Assembly: GCA_030280995.1 (NCBI GenBank)
Contig: JASXTE010000013.1
Coordinates: 13,543,501-13,607,500 of the forward strand
DNA length: 64,000 bases
Source: Hemileia vastatrix
Taxonomy: Eukaryota; Basidiomycota; Pucciniomycetes; Pucciniales; Zaghouaniaceae
Reading direction: 5' to 3'
Shown here: positions 10,645 through 22,594 of the stretch, piece after piece
Layout: each line of letters begins with the position of its first letter
How positions within the stretch are numbered: position 1 is the first letter of the stretch
Translations under genes and position numbers: made by a program
The notes under the pieces: model-generated
Told to the model about the DNA's origin: nothing
The model's database searches: none
Seen by the model: only the letters and a program-made list of their open reading frames with translations

Positions 10645-12950
10645 TTACTTCTTCTCATATTCAAAGGATTTTTCAATACATTTTTGAGCATGATTCCTGC
10701 AAAGTTGTTGCATTTGAAGAAAAGATTTTACACCAGGATGTAGATCCAATTTAGGTATTTTGTTATTGAGAATTTGGGCAGGAGTATTAGGAACATATCC
10801 AAGCCAGAGCTCAAAAGGCTTTCTTTGAGTAACAGAATGAACAGTGCTATTATAAGCAAATTCCAACCCAAGAAGTAAGGTAACCCAATCATGAGTGAAT
10901 CTGTCATTATCTTTATACTCAAGGCCAAAGGCACAATACCTTCTAATCATGTCCTCTAAAGTCTGAATCATTCTTTCAGCTAAGCCATCAGTCTGTGGAT
11001 GATGGGCAGTAGAAAGTTTCAGATCACAACCACAAACATCCATCAGAGACATCCAAAATTCAGAAGTAAATTTAGGGTCTCTGTCAGAGATTATGGCTTT
11101 AGGAAAACCAGCAGTATTAAACATATGAGACCACCATAAGAAATCTAATTCTTTAGTGGAAACATCCTTGTGGGTAGGGATAAATTTACACATTTTTGTG
11201 AATCTATCCACAATAACCCAACAAGAGTTATAACTGTCTTTACCAGCAATAGGTAATCCTGTTACAAAATCCATGTTTATTATTTGCCATGGTGCATCAG
11301 GAAGTTCAATATGTTGCATTAATCCAGCTCTCCTACCAGTTAATCTTTTTGATTTTTGGCAAGAATCACAAGATTCAACATATAATTTGGTGTCCTCAGA
11401 CATATTAACCCACCAAGCAGTGTTTTTAATTCTGATCATTGTTTTTTCAAGATCAAAATGTCCAGCTAATATGTCATCATGACAAATTTTCAAGATGATT
11501 TCTTTCATAGAAGGAGGAATAACAATGACATTACTCAACTTTCTTCTATAATATAGATATCCTTCATCAATTGAAAATTTACCTTTTTCCAAAGCTTTTT
11601 GGTACTTTGGTGGAAGAGTTTTAATTAATGCTTGTATTGAGGCATTCTTTGGATCATTTAATATGGTGCATAACTTTTTTAAGTCAGTGTCCTTATTATA
11701 TGAATCCAGAATAAGCTGCAATAGCTCTTCCTCCATATCAACCACATATATCCCATGAATATGAATAATTTCATCCTCAGGATCATAAGCAGGATTAGAG
11801 TCATCATTTGGAAAAGGTAACCTTGATAACATGTCCACATTTGAGTGAACAATACCAGCACTATAAATAATTGTCATTCTCCCTCTGTACTCTTGAACAA
11901 CTAACTGCCATCTGAACATATGTCTGTTAGGTGTTTTCAAATTTAAGAGGGATTTAACTGCACTGCAGTCAGTGACAAGTTCAAATTTCTGGTCATCTAG
12001 GTAATAATGTAGCTTTTTTAGAGCCCACACTACAGCTAAACATTCCAATTGAGTAGCACCATATTTCAATTCACTATTTCTCAAGGTTCTTGAAATATAA
12101 CAAATTACTACTTCTGATACTTTATCATTAATCACTTGTTTTTGATGGAGGGCAGCACCCAGACCAATAAAACTGGCATCAGTATATAAAACAAATGGCT
12201 GATTAAATTCAGGTAAAGCAAGAATAGGTGCTGACATCAAACAGTGTTTCATAGTGTCAAAAGCTCTTTGTCTTTCAGTATTCTGGACAAAAGCAACATC
12301 CTTTCTAGTTAATTGGGTAAGGGGTAAAGCTATGACTTGGTAATTTTTAATATACTTTCTATAGTATCCACACATCCCCAAAAAACTCTGTAGCTCTCTA
12401 ACTGTATTAGGAGCCTTCACCTGTTGTATGGCTGCCACTTTGTTTTGGTCAACACATATCTGTAAGCCTGAAACAACCTGACCAAGAACTTTTAAAGAAT
12501 GGAACCCAAATTTACATTTCTTCAAAGCAAGTGTCATACTTATTTCATCCATTTTTTGGAACAATTTACACAGGTGGTTGAGATGGTCATCAAATGTTTT
12601 TGAGAATATAATGATATCATCAATATAAAACATCAGCCATCCTTCAATTATCTCTTGATGGAATGTGTTATCCATGACTTTTTGAAAAACTGAAGGGTCA
12701 TTTTTAGGGCCAAATGGCATCCTAATATACTTAATAATACCCATATGAGTAGCAATCATCAGAAAATTCTGAGAATTTTTCTCAACAGGTACCTGGTGAT
12801 ATCCCTTATTACCATCCAAACAGATGATATATTTAGCACCCTGTAAGGTAGCATGTATAGAGCTAATTCTAAACAAAGGATATATATCATTAACCGTATA
12901 AGTATTTAGTGCTCTATAATCACCACATAACCTGGCTTTATCTTTCTAAT
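10645..12950 (-). pseudogene. Gyp-A reverse transcriptase, RNase H and integrase
   Basis: A 743-residue open block. Order: reverse transcriptase palm with MPFGPKNDPSVFQ and the catalytic FYIDD; RNase H with VLYTDASF and the conserved TPNRHMFRWQ; integrase with an HHCC zinc finger (CHDDILAGH...CDSCQK), then the catalytic triad INMDFVTG, ISDRDPKFTSEFW and HHPQTDGLAERM. These convert element RNA to DNA and insert it. All key catalytic residues seem present. The block is cut from the N-terminal part of RT by a TAG at about 12948 and ends at a TAA at 10645 before the integrase tail, so it is not translated as one product with gag. Confidence 0.93.
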
Positions 12951-13420
12951 AAGAAATTAGGACAGGTGAGATAACACAATATTTAGGTTTTTCAACTACC
13001 TTTTCAATAATATTCATTTTTAAAAGGGTAGAGATATTGTCTTAAATATCTTTTCTCTTTGTGGGAGAAGCAGGATAAGGCTTCTTCTTTAAACTAGGTG
13101 GTATATCAGTTAATGGAAAAGACAATGAAAGTTTCATTTCTTCCTTAAATAATCCTAGTTCATGTGACCCATGAGAAAAATCCATAGGAAAAGACTTTAT
13201 CAAATTAATGATGGAATATTTATCCTCACTAGAAAGTTGTTCTCCAAAAGAAGCATTGTCAATTTCAGACATAAGGGAATGCATTCCTTTTTTAGATCTT
13301 CCTTTATATTGAACTACAGAATTACATGTGTTCAATTCTGGTTTTAATAGTTTTTTGGAGGAAGAAATCTTAAATTTCCACTTCCCATTCTTCCCCATTG
13401 TGAAACATTGGTTTTAGGGA
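12951..13420 (-). pseudogene. Gyp-A protease-RT linker and RT N-terminus
   Basis: In the same frame as the rest of pol. Residues from MGKNGKWKFKISSSKKL to PSLKKKPYPASPTKRKDI, then after a TAA at about 13041 NIIEKVVEKPKYCVISPVLIS, the usual region between protease and the RT fingers. Homologous to 61602-61985 of Gyp-E. No catalytic motif lies here. Confidence 0.75.
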
Positions 13421-13866
13421 TCCAATTTTATGCCATATTTGGTTAAAAAATCATTCCCTACAATAAACCAATTGCTTAAGTTATCATTTTTCATGACAAC
13501 AAAATCACAAATAGCTCTTACAAACCCATGGTTATATTTAAAAAACACTGTGGCTTTTTACTTACCAATGGGGGATAAAGTAGAGCCATAACCTCTCCAA
13601 TTTTCAGAAGTGATAGGCATCAGTTTTGATTTATAGTCTTGATTCACTGAAGCAAGTGCTCTTTCAGAAACTACACTTCCTCCAGCTCCAGAATCCAGAA
13701 CAACTTCAATGCTGGTTCCATTGATAAAGACTGGTGCCTTGAGAGGGGCAATAACAATTGAGTTATCCCCGATGTTCTTTATGATCTCAGCATCATCCAC
13801 TGTAGATAAAGCATTATTATCAATATCAATAGTATTTAAATAATGAATATCCTCTTCCAGAATCAA
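13421..13866 (-). pseudogene. Gyp-A aspartic protease
   Basis: Retropepsin-like domain: VVLDSGAGGSVVSERALASV holds the catalytic DSG. After a stop at 13558, NWFIVGNDFLTKYGIKLD corresponds to the second conserved protease segment. It would cleave the Gag-Pol polyprotein. Stops at 13558 and 13421 break it; the Gyp-E homologue has a Tyr codon at the first position. Confidence 0.85.
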
Positions 13867-16200
13867 GATTTCTTTTTGAGATTCATATGAAATATTGCTG
13901 GCACAATCACTTGACGTATCATCCAGTGCTACTGTGTCATCAGCATGCTCCTATTTTTGTTCTACAAGATTTATCTTCTTGTCATAAAAATGGCCTTTCT
14001 GCCAAGGCTTGTTGCATTTGAAGCAAGTGTTTGTTGCATACATTTTTGGTGCAACAGGGGCAGAAGATTTACCAACCTTTTCCAGAGGTTTCTGTTGGTA
14101 AGTGGGGGGTTTCTCCAAAGGGGTCCTAGGAATGAATCTTCTGGCATCATACTTGTTGTTTAGAAGGATCTCATTGCAAGTATTAATGAAAGAAGAGGGT
14201 TATCTGGAGAACTCAGTCCTAGCCACTATCAAGTCTCTCAGAGACATTGGTAATTTATGAAGGATCCTGTCCTTCCATAACTCAAACTCCATATTTGGGT
14301 CCATTGCCCTTAAGATTTTTACAAGTTTCATTAAAAACTCAATAGGTTTATCAGTAGAAGAGCTATATCTAGTTTTCTCAAACTGCCTTTGTTGAGCCAT
14401 TCTGAACTTGGAACCACCAAATTGTGCTTTAATTAATTTCTTTCAATCATCCCATGAGTAGTCATTCCCATCCAGGAGAACAGATTCATACCACATTAGG
14501 GCAACATTAGTAAACAAAGAAATTAACTTAAACACAATTTCCTCATCTGGGAGTCTGTAAGAATTTTTTAAGTTATCAATTCTGCAAATAAATTGTTTCC
14601 AAACAGAGGAAGAATCACCATCAAATGTTGGGTACTGGTCAAGTTTTGGCCGATTATTTTGATTTGAAGGAGTCTCCTTAGTAAAAGCTTGTTTCTGAGT
14701 AAGGAGCATCTGTAACTTCTCTAGTTTTGCAGTAATCTCATTGTTTAATCCCTCTGTTAAAGGTCCTGGTGCATCATTAATTTTTAATGGAAACTCAGGA
14801 GTATCAACATGTATTTCTGGAACTAATTTACTTTTAGATGAACTAGCCACATGTAACTCTGAAGTATCCTGTGCTATTTGTTCTTTCAAAGAAATCTTAG
14901 AATACTTTTGATCAATAAACAATGAGTTCAATTTCTCTTCAATGGTTGTTAGTCTAGTTTTCAATCTTGGAAGACTAGATAAACTCCCATTGATTGTTGC
15001 AAAAGATAACTGATTCTTATTTTGAAAAGATGAAAAATGGTCATTCAATCTTTTCAGATTCATCTTATCTATCTCCACCTCCTGGCAACAGGCAGATACA
15101 GTATCTTTCAGTTTAGACAAATCATTTTTGATATTTTGCCATAAAGCAACTTTCTTTTCATGGGTTGCTTTGTAATGAGACAATTCATCAGAAACTCTCT
15201 GTGGTTCACTTCTTAATGCTTGATAACCCTGATCAGTTAACAAACTATTATATTTCTGAGTCAATTGCATGTTGTTCATTATATGGTTTTGTTTGGCAAT
15301 AATATTTCTCAAATATTCATAATTGATGTTAGCTACATCTGGAGTGTTTCTCAGTAAGGAAACAGAGTAACTTTCCAGCATCTCATAAAACTCAGGCTCA
15401 AGTGTCTCATCAATAATAGCCATATCAGGATTTATCATTGAAGTAGCAATCAGAACTAAAGGATTAGATACATTTGAAATTTGAGTAATTTTTCTACTGT
15501 TCTCTAGAGGTCTCACAGTCTCATCTCCTCTTCCATAATTACCTGAGGGAACTGAATTAGTTACAAGAAATGGTACTTGAGAATCAATAGAGGGGCTTAC
15601 CAAGGTTTTCTGGGCAAGATCATATTCTTTTTTCCTCTTCTTCCTCCTTGATAGGGGTGAGAAGGTGTTGGGTTGACTTGGTTGTGTCTGGATGGACCTG
15701 CTTGGGGCTTCTGTTGGTTTTGAGCCAGGTAATCCCAATGAGTGTTCAGCCAATCCCACTGCCACTTGGATACTTCCACTTTCTCTGGCTGCTGGGGATC
15801 CAATTGATGAAGATCCCTGTGGGGAGGAGGTTTCCTCTTCTCTTGAAGAAAAGCATCTATTTTTCTTACCTCTTCTTCTAGAGCATCTACCTTTGACCTC
15901 AATTTCAAGTTTTCTGTCCTTAGTTCCTTTATATGTGTTGACAGGCTCTTTACTTGTTGAGGCAATGGCATCTTTTTTATCTTGAAGACTTTTGGAAGTC
16001 CTTCTGGGGGGTTTATAATAGGTTTCTGTTCCTGAGTTTCCACCAGAACTTCCACTTCTATTTCTACATCCTGATTGGGGCAATGATTGATCAATTTGAG
16101 CTAATTTTCTAGTTAAATGGGAACTTACAGAAGTAGCCTCATCATAATCAATCAAATCCAATTCTTCTTCATGTGCAGCAGAGAGACCTTGATCAGTCAT
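13867..16200 (-). pseudogene. Gyp-A Gag
   Basis: Capsid polyprotein starting at ATG 16200 (MTDQGLSAAHEEELDL). A coiled-coil middle is followed by the gag core (PKLDQYPTFDGDSSSVWKQF, LFTNVALMWYESVLLDGNDY) and a zinc-knuckle-like CFKCNKPWQKGHFY near 14030, where the last Cys of the Gyp-E version (GHVC) has become Tyr. In-frame stops fall at about 14440 (TGA at a Trp site), 14200 and 13952. Between about 16094 and 15597 the most protein-like reading, with a heptad stretch (STHIKELRTENLKL, KVDALEEEVRKI), lies in a different frame from the parts on either side, which suggests two compensating frameshifts. Confidence 0.85.
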
Positions 16201-17021
16201 TTCTAGTTTTTACTGCAATGAGAGAGGAGAAAATAAGATGAATTAATTTATATTTTTACTTTATATTAAAAAGAAAAATAATAAAATAAAATTTTTCAGG
16301 ATAAAATCAACTAAAATAATAATCAATTTATTAATTCAAAATAATTTAAAACCAGCATTATAATATAATCAACTGAAGAAATAAATTTAAATTTTTTATT
16401 AACAATTTTATGAGAATTATTATCAGGATTTTTAAATCAACTGAATACTTAACTACCAGGACTTAATGTCAACTAAAATAATTAAATATGACTTTTATAA
16501 AATTTTATTGTCAGGACAATTTGTCAACTGAAACAAATAAAATTAAATTTATCAGGATTTTTAAATCAACTGAATATTATAATAATTAATTTTTAAAATA
16601 TAATTTTTATTACTTCTAGGACTAAGAACACAATTGCTCTATTATTGTCAACTAGGAAAAATAAAAAAAAATAAAAAAATATTTCCAATTTACTTGACAC
16701 CTCCCCCTGTAAAATGAGCAAATTAATGCCACTTACAGAGTGCTGAGTAAAAGGAAATACGTAGAGTATGAAGAGTGCAAAGTGACCCACAAATAGTAAT
16801 CAATAATTACCACGAGATATATAACTATCAGATAGTATATAAGCTTAAGTTTTGTAGCGCGGTTCAATTCCCGTTTGCAGCAAAAAATAAGTCACGTGAT
16901 GTATGACGTTCGTTGTTTTTGTCGTCCAATTGTCCTTATAGGTACCTTGATGGCGATGGTCCCACGGCCTCCAATCCTCAAGATATTGATGCACCATCCA
17001 CAATTTGAAATGGCTCCCAAT
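16201..17021 (-). other. Gyp-A 5' leader with degenerate repeats
   Basis: Non-coding, between primer-binding site and gag. Plus-strand motifs like TCAGGATTTTTAAATCAACT recur at irregular 35-70-bp spacing between about 16296 and 16640 (at least six variants of CAGGAN...TCAACTRAA). Such leaders may hold packaging or translation signals, but I see no defined structure. Confidence 0.55.
17005..17019 (-). other. Primer-binding site of Gyp-A
   Basis: Two bases (AT) after the 5' LTR, the minus strand reads TGGGAGCCATTTCAA, starting with the TGG expected opposite a tRNA CCA end. The primer tRNA is not identified. Gyp-B has the same two-base gap. Confidence 0.7.
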
Positions 17022-17830
17022 TGTCAAGGGGTCCTTTTGGTCTAGAATATTTATTCGAGGTTATAGGAGGATTTTTTGGGTTTTAATGGACTCTCAAAAA
17101 GTAAAGTATGTATTTTTTTTAATCAAACTGATATTATTACTCAAATAATAAGAGGTAGTGTTAAATATTAATATATTTTATAGATTAGATATACGTTGAT
17201 GTAAATACTAATATTATAAAAGTATAGAAATAGTAATTGTGTTGTGTAATTGTAATAAGTAAGTAAGTAAGGAATGAAACAAGAAGACAAAAAAGGAAGG
17301 GCCTTTTATAGGCAGTATGTGAGAGAAAAGAACACGGAATTTACATCTCCTAATACAAGAGTGTGAGGGGAAAAAACTTAATTAAAGAGAGTATGTGAAA
17401 TAATAAGAGTAAGACTAAATAGTGCGTAAATAAAAGTATTTATTTTATTTAAAATAAAACTATGAGCCCTTTAGTCCGTCACCTTTTAGTGTAAGAACAT
17501 TTTATTTGAAATATGGAATCAATAAAATCTAATTAAAGGAATTTGAGAAAGTATTTTTTTTCTTTTTATAATTTTATATATTTTTTCTAATACTAATTTT
17601 TATTCCCATCTCATCTGTATTATTGAGCACGGTGTTTGGGAGTAAAAATATATGTGGGACAATTACTTATTTTTATTAATTAATTACTTAGTGTACTAAG
17701 TTAGTTAATTTTAATTAATACATAAGTATTTAATAAATAATTAATTATTAATAAGGATCTAAAAGGCGTGGCTTCACCTCAGTAAGATAATTAATTATTT
17801 TACTGGGTAAGTCTAGTAGCCTGGCTGACA
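17022..17830 (-). repeat. Gyp-A 5' LTR
   Basis: 809 bp, TGTCAAGG...GGCTGACA. It carries an extra stretch of about 25 bp near 17665-17690 relative to the other LTR. TATA box on minus (complement near 17300-17315). Confidence 0.95.
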
Positions 17831-17835
17831 GTTGT

Positions 17836-19600
17836 CTTCACCTGGTGAAGAGAGTTGGGAGACTAGGCCTGGGCTTAGCTCTTTGTGTCATTTTCCTGAT
17901 TGTTGTATAAGGAGAAGGTAATATAGGGATGCTTCTGGTTTTTTGGAAGGTGACTCAGGCTCTGATGGAGAGCCTTATTTTTGTGAGTAGGTGGGGCTGA
18001 TCACCCAGGTGTTGCAACCTCTCCCCTTTTAGTGGAAATCCCAGGTTGTAGTAGGACAGCTCATTTTGAGATATTCCAAGTGTATTTTCAGCTTTCTTTG
18101 TATAATTCTTCTCTTCTCTGCAAGTATTCTCCAAGTTTTTTATCAAGTGTCCATTCATTTGATGGTTTAAAAATTAATTTTGCTTCAAGTTAAAGAAAAA
18201 AGATGGGGTTTACGTCTGTGGAATGGAAAAGCTTTGGGAGTTTAGATTGGGGTCTAAAAGTAAGTCCTTCCAATTGTGCATGTCTATGATTATTTCTGCA
18301 TCTTTCAGAAAAAAATTACTTTGCCACACATGTGAGCAATTGTGCAACCCTGGTTTCTGTTTTAGGAAAGATGCCCAAACAAATAAAGAAGAGAAAAATT
18401 CAAGATAATTGAAGATAATCAAGAAAAAAAATCTAAAGATAAAGAATAAAGAAGATAAAAAAAATTTATTTCAAGATTATTTGGCTGAAGAGGTGAAGAG
18501 TGGTGTAATTGAGGTTGGTAGTGAGGAGTAGAATGAGAATGTGGAATGAAAAAGCTTTGGGGTGGTGAGATTGGGGTCTAAACGTAAGTCCTCTCAATCA
18601 TGCACTGCTAGGGTCTCTTCTACACCTTTCAAAAACATTACCTTGGCCACAACTGTGAGCATTGGGGAATGACTGTTTTTTTTTTGTAGGAAGACTGAAG
18701 AAGCTTTTTTTGTAAATGAATATCTGGAAGTGGATGCTGCTAAATACAAGAAGGTATCAGTGAAGGTTAGGCCTATCAATGAGCCTATGCCAGTTGGGCT
18801 GAACCTACCTTTGAAGAGGCCTCCATTATCAAGAGATCCTTATGTGAAGCCTTTAGTGATGAATACACCTAATTTTGTGGAACTTTTAGGATTACTGAGG
18901 AAAGGTTAAAGATGGTGAATTTTGGTCCTAATGGGTGGTTATATGAAGAGGAGAGCAAGTTGTTGTTGAATGTGATGGTGTTGAGTGAAAAGGAAATCAC
19001 TTTTTCAGAGGAGGAAAGAGGTGTGGTGATTCATTCATATGGTTCACCTTATCTGATTCAAGTGGCTTGTCATGAGCCTTGAAAATCAAACTAATAACAA
19101 TTTCTGCTGCTATAAGGGATGAGTTTATGGAGATTTTCAGGAAAAGGGTCAGGACAGAGTTATATGAACAGTCAACCTCAAGTTATTCTAGTCTTGTTTT
19201 CTGTGTCAAGAAGAAAAATGGCAAGCTTAGGGTGGTTCATGATCTCAGGGCCTTGAATAGAGTGACTATCAAGGATTCTTGAATGCCACCAAGTGCAGAG
19301 GATTCTGTGGAGGCTCTTTCTGGAAGGTTTTGTTATGGTTTGGGGGATATTATGGGTGGTTATGATTAGAGGGACCTCCATGTGAACTCTAGGCCTCTCA
19401 CTACTTTTAATACTCGTTTGTGAAGGTTTCAATTGAACAGGTTACCTCATGGAGCTACTACTTCTGTTTCTTTTTACCAGGAGAAGATGTCTTGGATATT
19501 TTTGGATAAAGTGCCAACTTATGCTGGTATTTTTATTAATGATGGTGATATTAAAGGGCCAACATCTGATTATGGTAATGAGGTATTAAAGGAAAACCCA
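17836..19600 (+). pseudogene. Gyp-C protease end and reverse transcriptase remnant
   Basis: Continuation of the Gyp-C gene after the Gyp-A insertion. The first codons (SSPGEESWETRPG) match the DGGWETKYSGAARL segment of Gyp-B. From 18690 EYLEVDAAKYKKVSVKVRPI aligns with SKYKPVAVKVKPV of Gyp-B. From 19081 the RT is clear: AAIRDEFMEIF, NGKLRVVHDLRALNRVTIKD, LGDIMGGYD, RLPHGATTSVSFYQ, and GIFINDGDIKGP, where the catalytic FIDD has become FIND. Many stops interrupt it. Homology fades near 19600, well before RNase H, so the element is truncated. Confidence 0.88.
18213..18700 (+). repeat. Imperfect direct duplication in Gyp-C
   Basis: About 170 bp starting GTGGAATGGAAAAGCTTTGG (18217) is repeated from 18540 with GTGGAATGAAAAAGCTTTGG. 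Both copies run through TTGGGGTCTAAA and a Cys/His-coding stretch. The space between is A-rich. Confidence 0.7.
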
Positions 19601-20412
19601 GATATGTCAAAGATAAATTACTTTCTTTGAGGTAAGTTTGAGATGAAAAATAAAGTGTGGTATAGTAACACTGAAATTCAAGGAATCTCACAAAGGGTTG
19701 GAACTTAATAATCAAAAGGGATTTAGGGGTTTTAATAGTCTGAAGAGAAATTGATTCTTAAGAAAGTGTTATTCTTATTTTTCTGTTTCCATTTCTGAAT
19801 ATATAATATTTTTATCTTAATTCTTAAGCTTTTCACTTAATTTTCATATCTTAGTCTCTAATACCTCTTGTTAATCTAAATGTAACACTTAGATTTTCTA
19901 TAAAAAAGTCTGTATCTTATTACTATGTGCAGATTGGTGTTCTCCACTTTTGTCTGCACACTTGTGCCTATATAAAGCGCACCAAGTTAATGAAATGAAA
20001 ATTAAGTTAGCCTCTCCTCAGAATTCAAAATGTACCTAGAAAGTCTTATGAATCACAAATAGTTATTTGTGTAAATGTTTTATTGGTTAATAGATCATTT
20101 GTTTCTTAAACTAATTTTTTTCTTTTCTTACCTTATTTAGAATTTTAATCAAATATAGTCTCAAATTCTTTAGATCTCAAACAACCACATTAATCCTTTC
20201 AACCAAATTCTTGAAGATACAAAGTAGTCTTTTGATCAGGTAAAGGATCCAGTCTCTCTCAAAAAATACCATTTAATAAAAAAGAAATGCTTGTAATAGG
20301 AATTTTTTTATTTTAAATAAAATTCATCCATATTTGGAAGATGGAAGAGGTTTCTTATAGTTTCATTTTGGAATTTTTTTTTGCCTATATATATGAAAAT
20401 TAGATAGGATGG
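19601..20412. other. AT-rich DNA, no gene
   Basis: Between the Gyp-C truncation and Gyp-B. A TATA-like CCTATATAAAGCGC at about 19970 is the only notable motif. It may be a leftover LTR promoter, but no LTR ends are visible. Confidence 0.5.
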
Positions 20413-20734
20413 TGTAGACTGTTCTAAAGTACTAAGCAGTAGACAAAATACGAGATGGGTTGGTTCTCCTTTTTAATTTATAAAAAGAAGTGCCTGCCAC
20501 TCTTATTTTTAAAGACAGTGTAATAATGTGTAACACTAATATTTGACTAGAAAGTTTATAAGTTGAGATGAGTTAAAGATAAGGAAAGAAAAAAATATTA
20601 CTATCTGGATATTTCTATTCTTAACAAGCGCTATTATCCACAGCTACTCCCTCTTGAAGCGCTCTCTTTGAATATGCCTTATTATACTAATAAAATATCT
20701 CTAATAATAGTTAATCCCACTGAATCTATATATT

Positions 20735-20825
20735 AGGGGGTGTCAGTTCTGGCAAATCCACACTTAAATTAAGTGCGGATTTCAAACCAAATCAGCACTT
20801 ACAAATCAGCACTTAAATTTTGCAA
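20735..20825 (+). repeat. PIF-B1 left end with subterminal repeats
   Basis: Terminal inverted repeat followed by variants of AAATCNGCACTTA in both orientations (AAATCCACACTT, AAGTGCGGATTT, AAATCAGCACTT twice). The same 12-mer recurs at the right end (24870-24949). Such subterminal copies are usual transposase-binding sites in this superfamily; that role is inference. Confidence 0.7.
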
Positions 20826-21105
20826 AAAAGTCACTTATTTCAAAAAAGGGTGTCAGTTATGACCTCAAATCAGCACTTTTTTCCCGTTTTTTTTCACAAC
20901 CACATTTTGGCCACAAAACATCCCTTCCTTTCTTACCCCATCCCTGTCACATGTGACACACTGACCTTCCTCGCTACCTACCCATCAATCCTTGGCACAC
21001 ACCCCTTCCTGACATTTTCAATATTTTGACCAGGCATGTTTACATTCTTTTTTACTTATTTCTTCTACTTTTTAATCTTTTTTCTTGTTATGTGCCAGTT
21101 TCATA

Positions 21106-22420
21106 ATGCCTCCCAGACATTCCAAATCTCAAAAGGTAACTCAAAAATCTGCTTCGTCACAAAAGTCTCCTCGTAAAGCAAGCCCTACACCTGAAAAATC
21201 AAAGGCAGGTTCAGGTCAGCTTAAAAAGGATGATTATCTCATCATAATCAACTTCCTTAAAATAAAATCAAATTTTGAAGCATGTTTTGGATGTGAAAAG
21301 TCCACTCGTATTGGACGTCCACCTTCTTCAAAGGTTAATGGCTACTTGTTGATGGCCAATGAAGTAAGGAAGAAAACAAGGGGGAGAATCGATATCAATC
21401 CTAAACAAATGAAGGAGAGATTTAAGAGTTACCATTCAAAATATAAAAAGACTCATCATGCTGTAAATGAAACTGGCTTTGGTATTGACGATGATGATTT
21501 GGAGATTGGAATTACTACTGTTTCCGAAAAGCTCAATGTCATGTGTCCTTTCTATGAGGAAATGGATAATCTTTTTGGCACCCGAGTTGATGTAAACCCT
21601 TGGTTTCTACACAATACTACTAAGCATATACCCTCTGGATCCAAACCTTCCTATAATCCTCCCAACACACCTTTACTTGAAGAAGATCAATCCCCTCCAC
21701 CTTCTAACCATAGTTCAGCTGAAGATGATCCCAACTATCAAGCAGAACAATTATATCGCAGAAGATCTGAATCCTCAGAGACCCAAAATTTAAATGTATG
21801 TTTACTTTTTGTTATTTCTTCAATTCTTCTCTGAATTTCTCTTTCTTTCTAGTCTCCTCCTACTCAAACTCAATCTCCATTAAATAATCTCAATTCTGGA
21901 AATGTGAATACCTCTTTAGAAGCTGCTTTAGAAGAACTTCCTGAAGCCTCTTGTTCAAACTCCAAACTAAAGCGTCGAGCCTCAACTTCAATGAACTTGA
22001 ACCATCTATTAAAACGTGGTAATACTTCAACAAGCTCATTTGGCTCCCTTGAGGATTATTTTGAAAAAAAAGATATAAGTAAGTTTTGTTTACTATATAT
22101 CTTAATCATTAACTCAATTTATTTATTTATTTCAATTTAATTTTCTCAGCGAAATCAACTATTGCAAATAATGCCCTTGACTTTGAGAAGATGAAGTTTG
22201 ATCATATGCTAAGGAAAGATCAGCAAGCCTTAGATTTGGAAGAAAAAAAATTTGAGGTAGAGCAGATGGAAAGAGTAAATGACTGTCAATTTCAAAGAGA
22301 AATGGCTACTTGTGAATTGGAAAAACAAGAGAGTTTTAAAAAAAAGATTTCATTATGGAATGTGTTAAAAATGGCCAATCTTATGAGGACATTAAAAAAT
22401 TACTTGACCTTTTCAATTGA
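21106..22420 (+). CDS. Harbinger MADF/Myb-like accessory protein with coiled coil (PIF-B1)
   Basis: Second protein of PIF/Harbinger elements, usually needed with the transposase for nuclear import and DNA binding. Three exons: 21106-21795, 21853-22078, 22150-22420. Introns are GTATGT...CTAG (57 nt) and GTAAGT...CAG (71 nt). The basic Ser/Pro N-terminus leads to a MADF/Myb-like domain (DDYLIIINFLKIKSNFEACF, RFKSYHSKYKKTHHAV, FYEEMDNLFGTRVDVNPW). A Ser/Pro-rich acidic linker and a Lys/Glu coiled coil (QQALDLEEKKFEVEQMERV) follow. The ATG at 21106 starts MPPRHSK, matching MPCHPRYS in PIF-A2. One indel in the A-run at about 22339-22346 shifts the last 25 residues; the other frame ends at TGA 22418. 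Otherwise open. Confidence 0.8.
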
Positions 22421-22594
22421 TAAATTGTTTTTCTAGTTAATTTAATTTTGGTAATATTTTCTTATATGCTGACTTATAAAAGGAAAAGAATATAGTACGT
22501 TATTTTTGACAAAAATTTGAATGTATAATAAAAATTTTCTATCTTTACTTTCTAGTCAATAAGTTTGCTTATCTAAATTTTTCTAAGTCATCTA

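Larger units (their letters stand above)
9368..17830 (-). mobile_element. Gyp-A: complete Ty3/gypsy chromovirus-type retrotransposon
   Basis: 8463 bp, flanked by GTTGT at 9363-9367 and 17831-17835. LTRs begin TGTCA and end TGACA and differ by roughly 2% by eye, plus one insertion of about 25 bp. Between them on the minus strand are a primer-binding site, gag, protease, reverse transcriptase, RNase H, integrase, a chromodomain-like tail and a polypurine tract. Apart from a roughly 500-bp stretch of gag, all coding blocks lie in one reading frame, broken by about nine stop codons, so this copy cannot make the full polyprotein. It inserted into the older Gyp-C. Confidence 0.95.

Noticed and set aside
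15648..15985. Plus-strand frames in Gyp-A gag
   Set aside because: Antisense shadows of the coiled-coil coding sequence.
16855..16885. tRNA T-arm-like GGTTCAATTCCC followed by an acceptor-like stretch
   Set aside because: The flanking bases cannot form a 5-bp T stem with a 7-base loop, and no D or anticodon arm lies upstream.
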